A DNA stretch of 64,000 bases from Hyphomicrobiales bacterium (lineage in GTDB: Bacteria > Pseudomonadota > Alphaproteobacteria > Rhizobiales > Rhizobiaceae): the NCBI GenBank assembly GCA_900469475.1, contig UBXG01000035.1, positions 1-64,000 on the forward strand, in the 5' to 3' direction. Numbering within the stretch: position 1 is the stretch's first letter; each line of letters starts with the position of its first letter. The notes under the pieces were generated by a model. The model was given only the letters and a program-made list of their open reading frames with translations, had not been told where the DNA came from and did not search any database. This document shows, one piece after another, positions 63,358 to 64,000 of the stretch. The position numbers were made by a program, and so were the translations under genes.

Positions 63358-63698
63358 TGCTTGCGTCCTTTTCCCTTAAGGGCTGTGTGCGGATTGTGAC
63401 GTCCGGTGTAGTTCACAGCCTTGCCGGGGAAAATTACGTTTTTAGTTTGCAGTGATTAGGCTGTCGCTAAGCTGATGAATGTTGGTGGTCCGCTGCCATC
63501 AGTTGAGTGTGCTGTATTTCCACGCAATGGGGCATGATCCTCGATGAGCTATGGGCTGCTCTTGATGGTATTTGAACCTACGATCCGTCATTCCGATCGA
63601 CCGGACGAGACGCTCGACGAAGACCGCATATAACGGTCTTGATGAAATTCGAGATTCATGCGCCTGTTTCTTCGGCAAGCCGACCAGCAATCGCTTGG
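63358..63698. other. Gene-free stretch with tRNA-like copy 7
   Basis: About 340 bases between the monooxygenase and the broken nrdF. tRNA T-arm-like copy 7 lies at 63558-63592. Other open frames here are short and match nothing I know. Confidence 0.4.
63558..63592 (-). repeat. tRNA T-arm-like element, copy 7
   Basis: Minus-strand reading: GATCGTAGGTTCAAATACC followed by ATCAAGAGC. The tail CATCAAGAGC is also in copy 3. The T-loop TTCAAAT is a perfect tRNA-type loop. It lies beside the broken end of nrdF. Confidence 0.42.
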
Positions 63699-64000
63699 CT
63701 GAAGCCGCGCAAGCCCGCGCTGGAACTTGTGGCCGATGTAACGGCCATGCACGGCTTCACCACGGATCATGAGACGGATCATATCAGCCGTGTTGATAAG
63801 CTCGGCGCGGCTCGACCAGAACATCTGCAGATAGAAGCCCGAATAGAATAGGAAGCTCTCGAGGAAGACACTCGCGACCTTCTTCTTCACGGGATCGCCC
63901 GAGGCATATTGTTGCATGACCAGCGGCGATCTTTTCTGCAGAAGCTCGTTCTCCTCCGACCGGCGATGGGCGTCATCGACATGAGGTGTCAGGCAAAGCG
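63699..64000 (-). pseudogene. nrdF: Ribonucleotide reductase small subunit NrdF, broken C-terminal part
   Basis: The frame enters from the right edge (TPHVDDAHRRSEENELLQKRS) and continues with KKKVASVFLESFLFYSGFY, WSSRAELINTADMIRLMIRGEAVHGRYIGHKFQRGLA, the NrdF core with the Glu and His metal ligands. Likeness stops at about 63699, roughly 80-90 residues before the usual C-terminus, and a foreign tail runs on to a stop near 63588. The missing end normally binds the large subunit, so the gene is probably inactive. GEAVHG replaces the usual DEAVHG. Confidence 0.75.

Noticed and set aside
2..63592. Complete tRNA genes
   Set aside because: The tRNA-like elements have no paired 5' acceptor strand or D-arm at the right distance, so none is called as a gene.
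1..64000. CRISPR array, phage or conjugation module
   Set aside because: No regularly spaced repeats, cas, phage structural or tra genes were seen; the only mobile element found is the IS6-type copy.

Overview
This window looks like an accessory (probably plasmid or chromid) stretch of a Rhizobium-type alphaproteobacterium. The GC-rich codon use, the many ABC importers each paired with catabolic enzymes and a local regulator, the LOV histidine kinase and the RpoE-ChrR pair all fit that group. I see no replication genes, rRNA, complete tRNA or CRISPR array. Everything below was read by eye from the sequence; no search was run.

Layout. (1) 0.2-1.3 kb: an orphan nucleotidyltransferase-fold gene with palindromes upstream. 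(2) 2-9 kb: a detoxification-like region with two copies of an unrecognised 239-residue protein. One copy sits with a quinone-oxidoreductase-type dehydrogenase and a TehA-type channel. The other sits with a GlxA-type regulator, an alpha/beta hydrolase and a chloroperoxidase-type hydrolase cut in half by a defective IS6-family element. (3) 9-19.7 kb: a stress and light block, with a LOV histidine kinase, a single-domain response regulator, and the ECF sigma factor RpoE with its zinc anti-sigma ChrR. These are followed by tspO and two divergent operons of lipid-modifying enzymes (two cyclopropane-synthase-type methyltransferases, DUF1365, an amine-oxidase-type flavoprotein, DUF1295, small membrane proteins). 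A symmetrical pair of RpoE-type promoters lies between rpoE and tspO. (4) 20-29.6 kb: a TylF-type methyltransferase; an amino-acid-type ABC importer with a fused permease-ATPase, a DAO-type oxidase and a LacI regulator with twin operators; a CGNR regulator divergent from an EamA exporter; and a Lon-N-domain protein.

(5) 29.8-43.3 kb: a long minus-strand operon with an amidase, two binding proteins (one without a signal peptide), a COG0523/CobW GTPase with a small CxxC partner, a polysaccharide-deacetylase-family hydrolase, two ATPases, two permeases and two SDR dehydrogenases. It is headed by a divergent GntR-like regulator that carries two winged-helix domains. (6) 43.3-48.8 kb: a 5-oxoproline operon pxpA-BCCP-biotin carboxylase-pxpB-pxpC with a divergent LysR regulator. 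(7) 48.9-51.6 kb: a DUF72 protein, a decayed fragment, and an SDR gene divergent from a TetR repressor with matching operators. (8) 52-59.8 kb: a sugar ABC importer (binding protein, two permeases, ATPase) convergent with a GH3 beta-glucosidase-argE operon. (9) 59.9-63.4 kb: LysR, DUF1028, RidA and a flavin monooxygenase. (10) The right edge holds the broken 3' part of nrdF.

Seven short intergenic elements resembling the T-arm and 3' end of a tRNA, all in the same orientation, are scattered from end to end. They are the least explained signal in the window.
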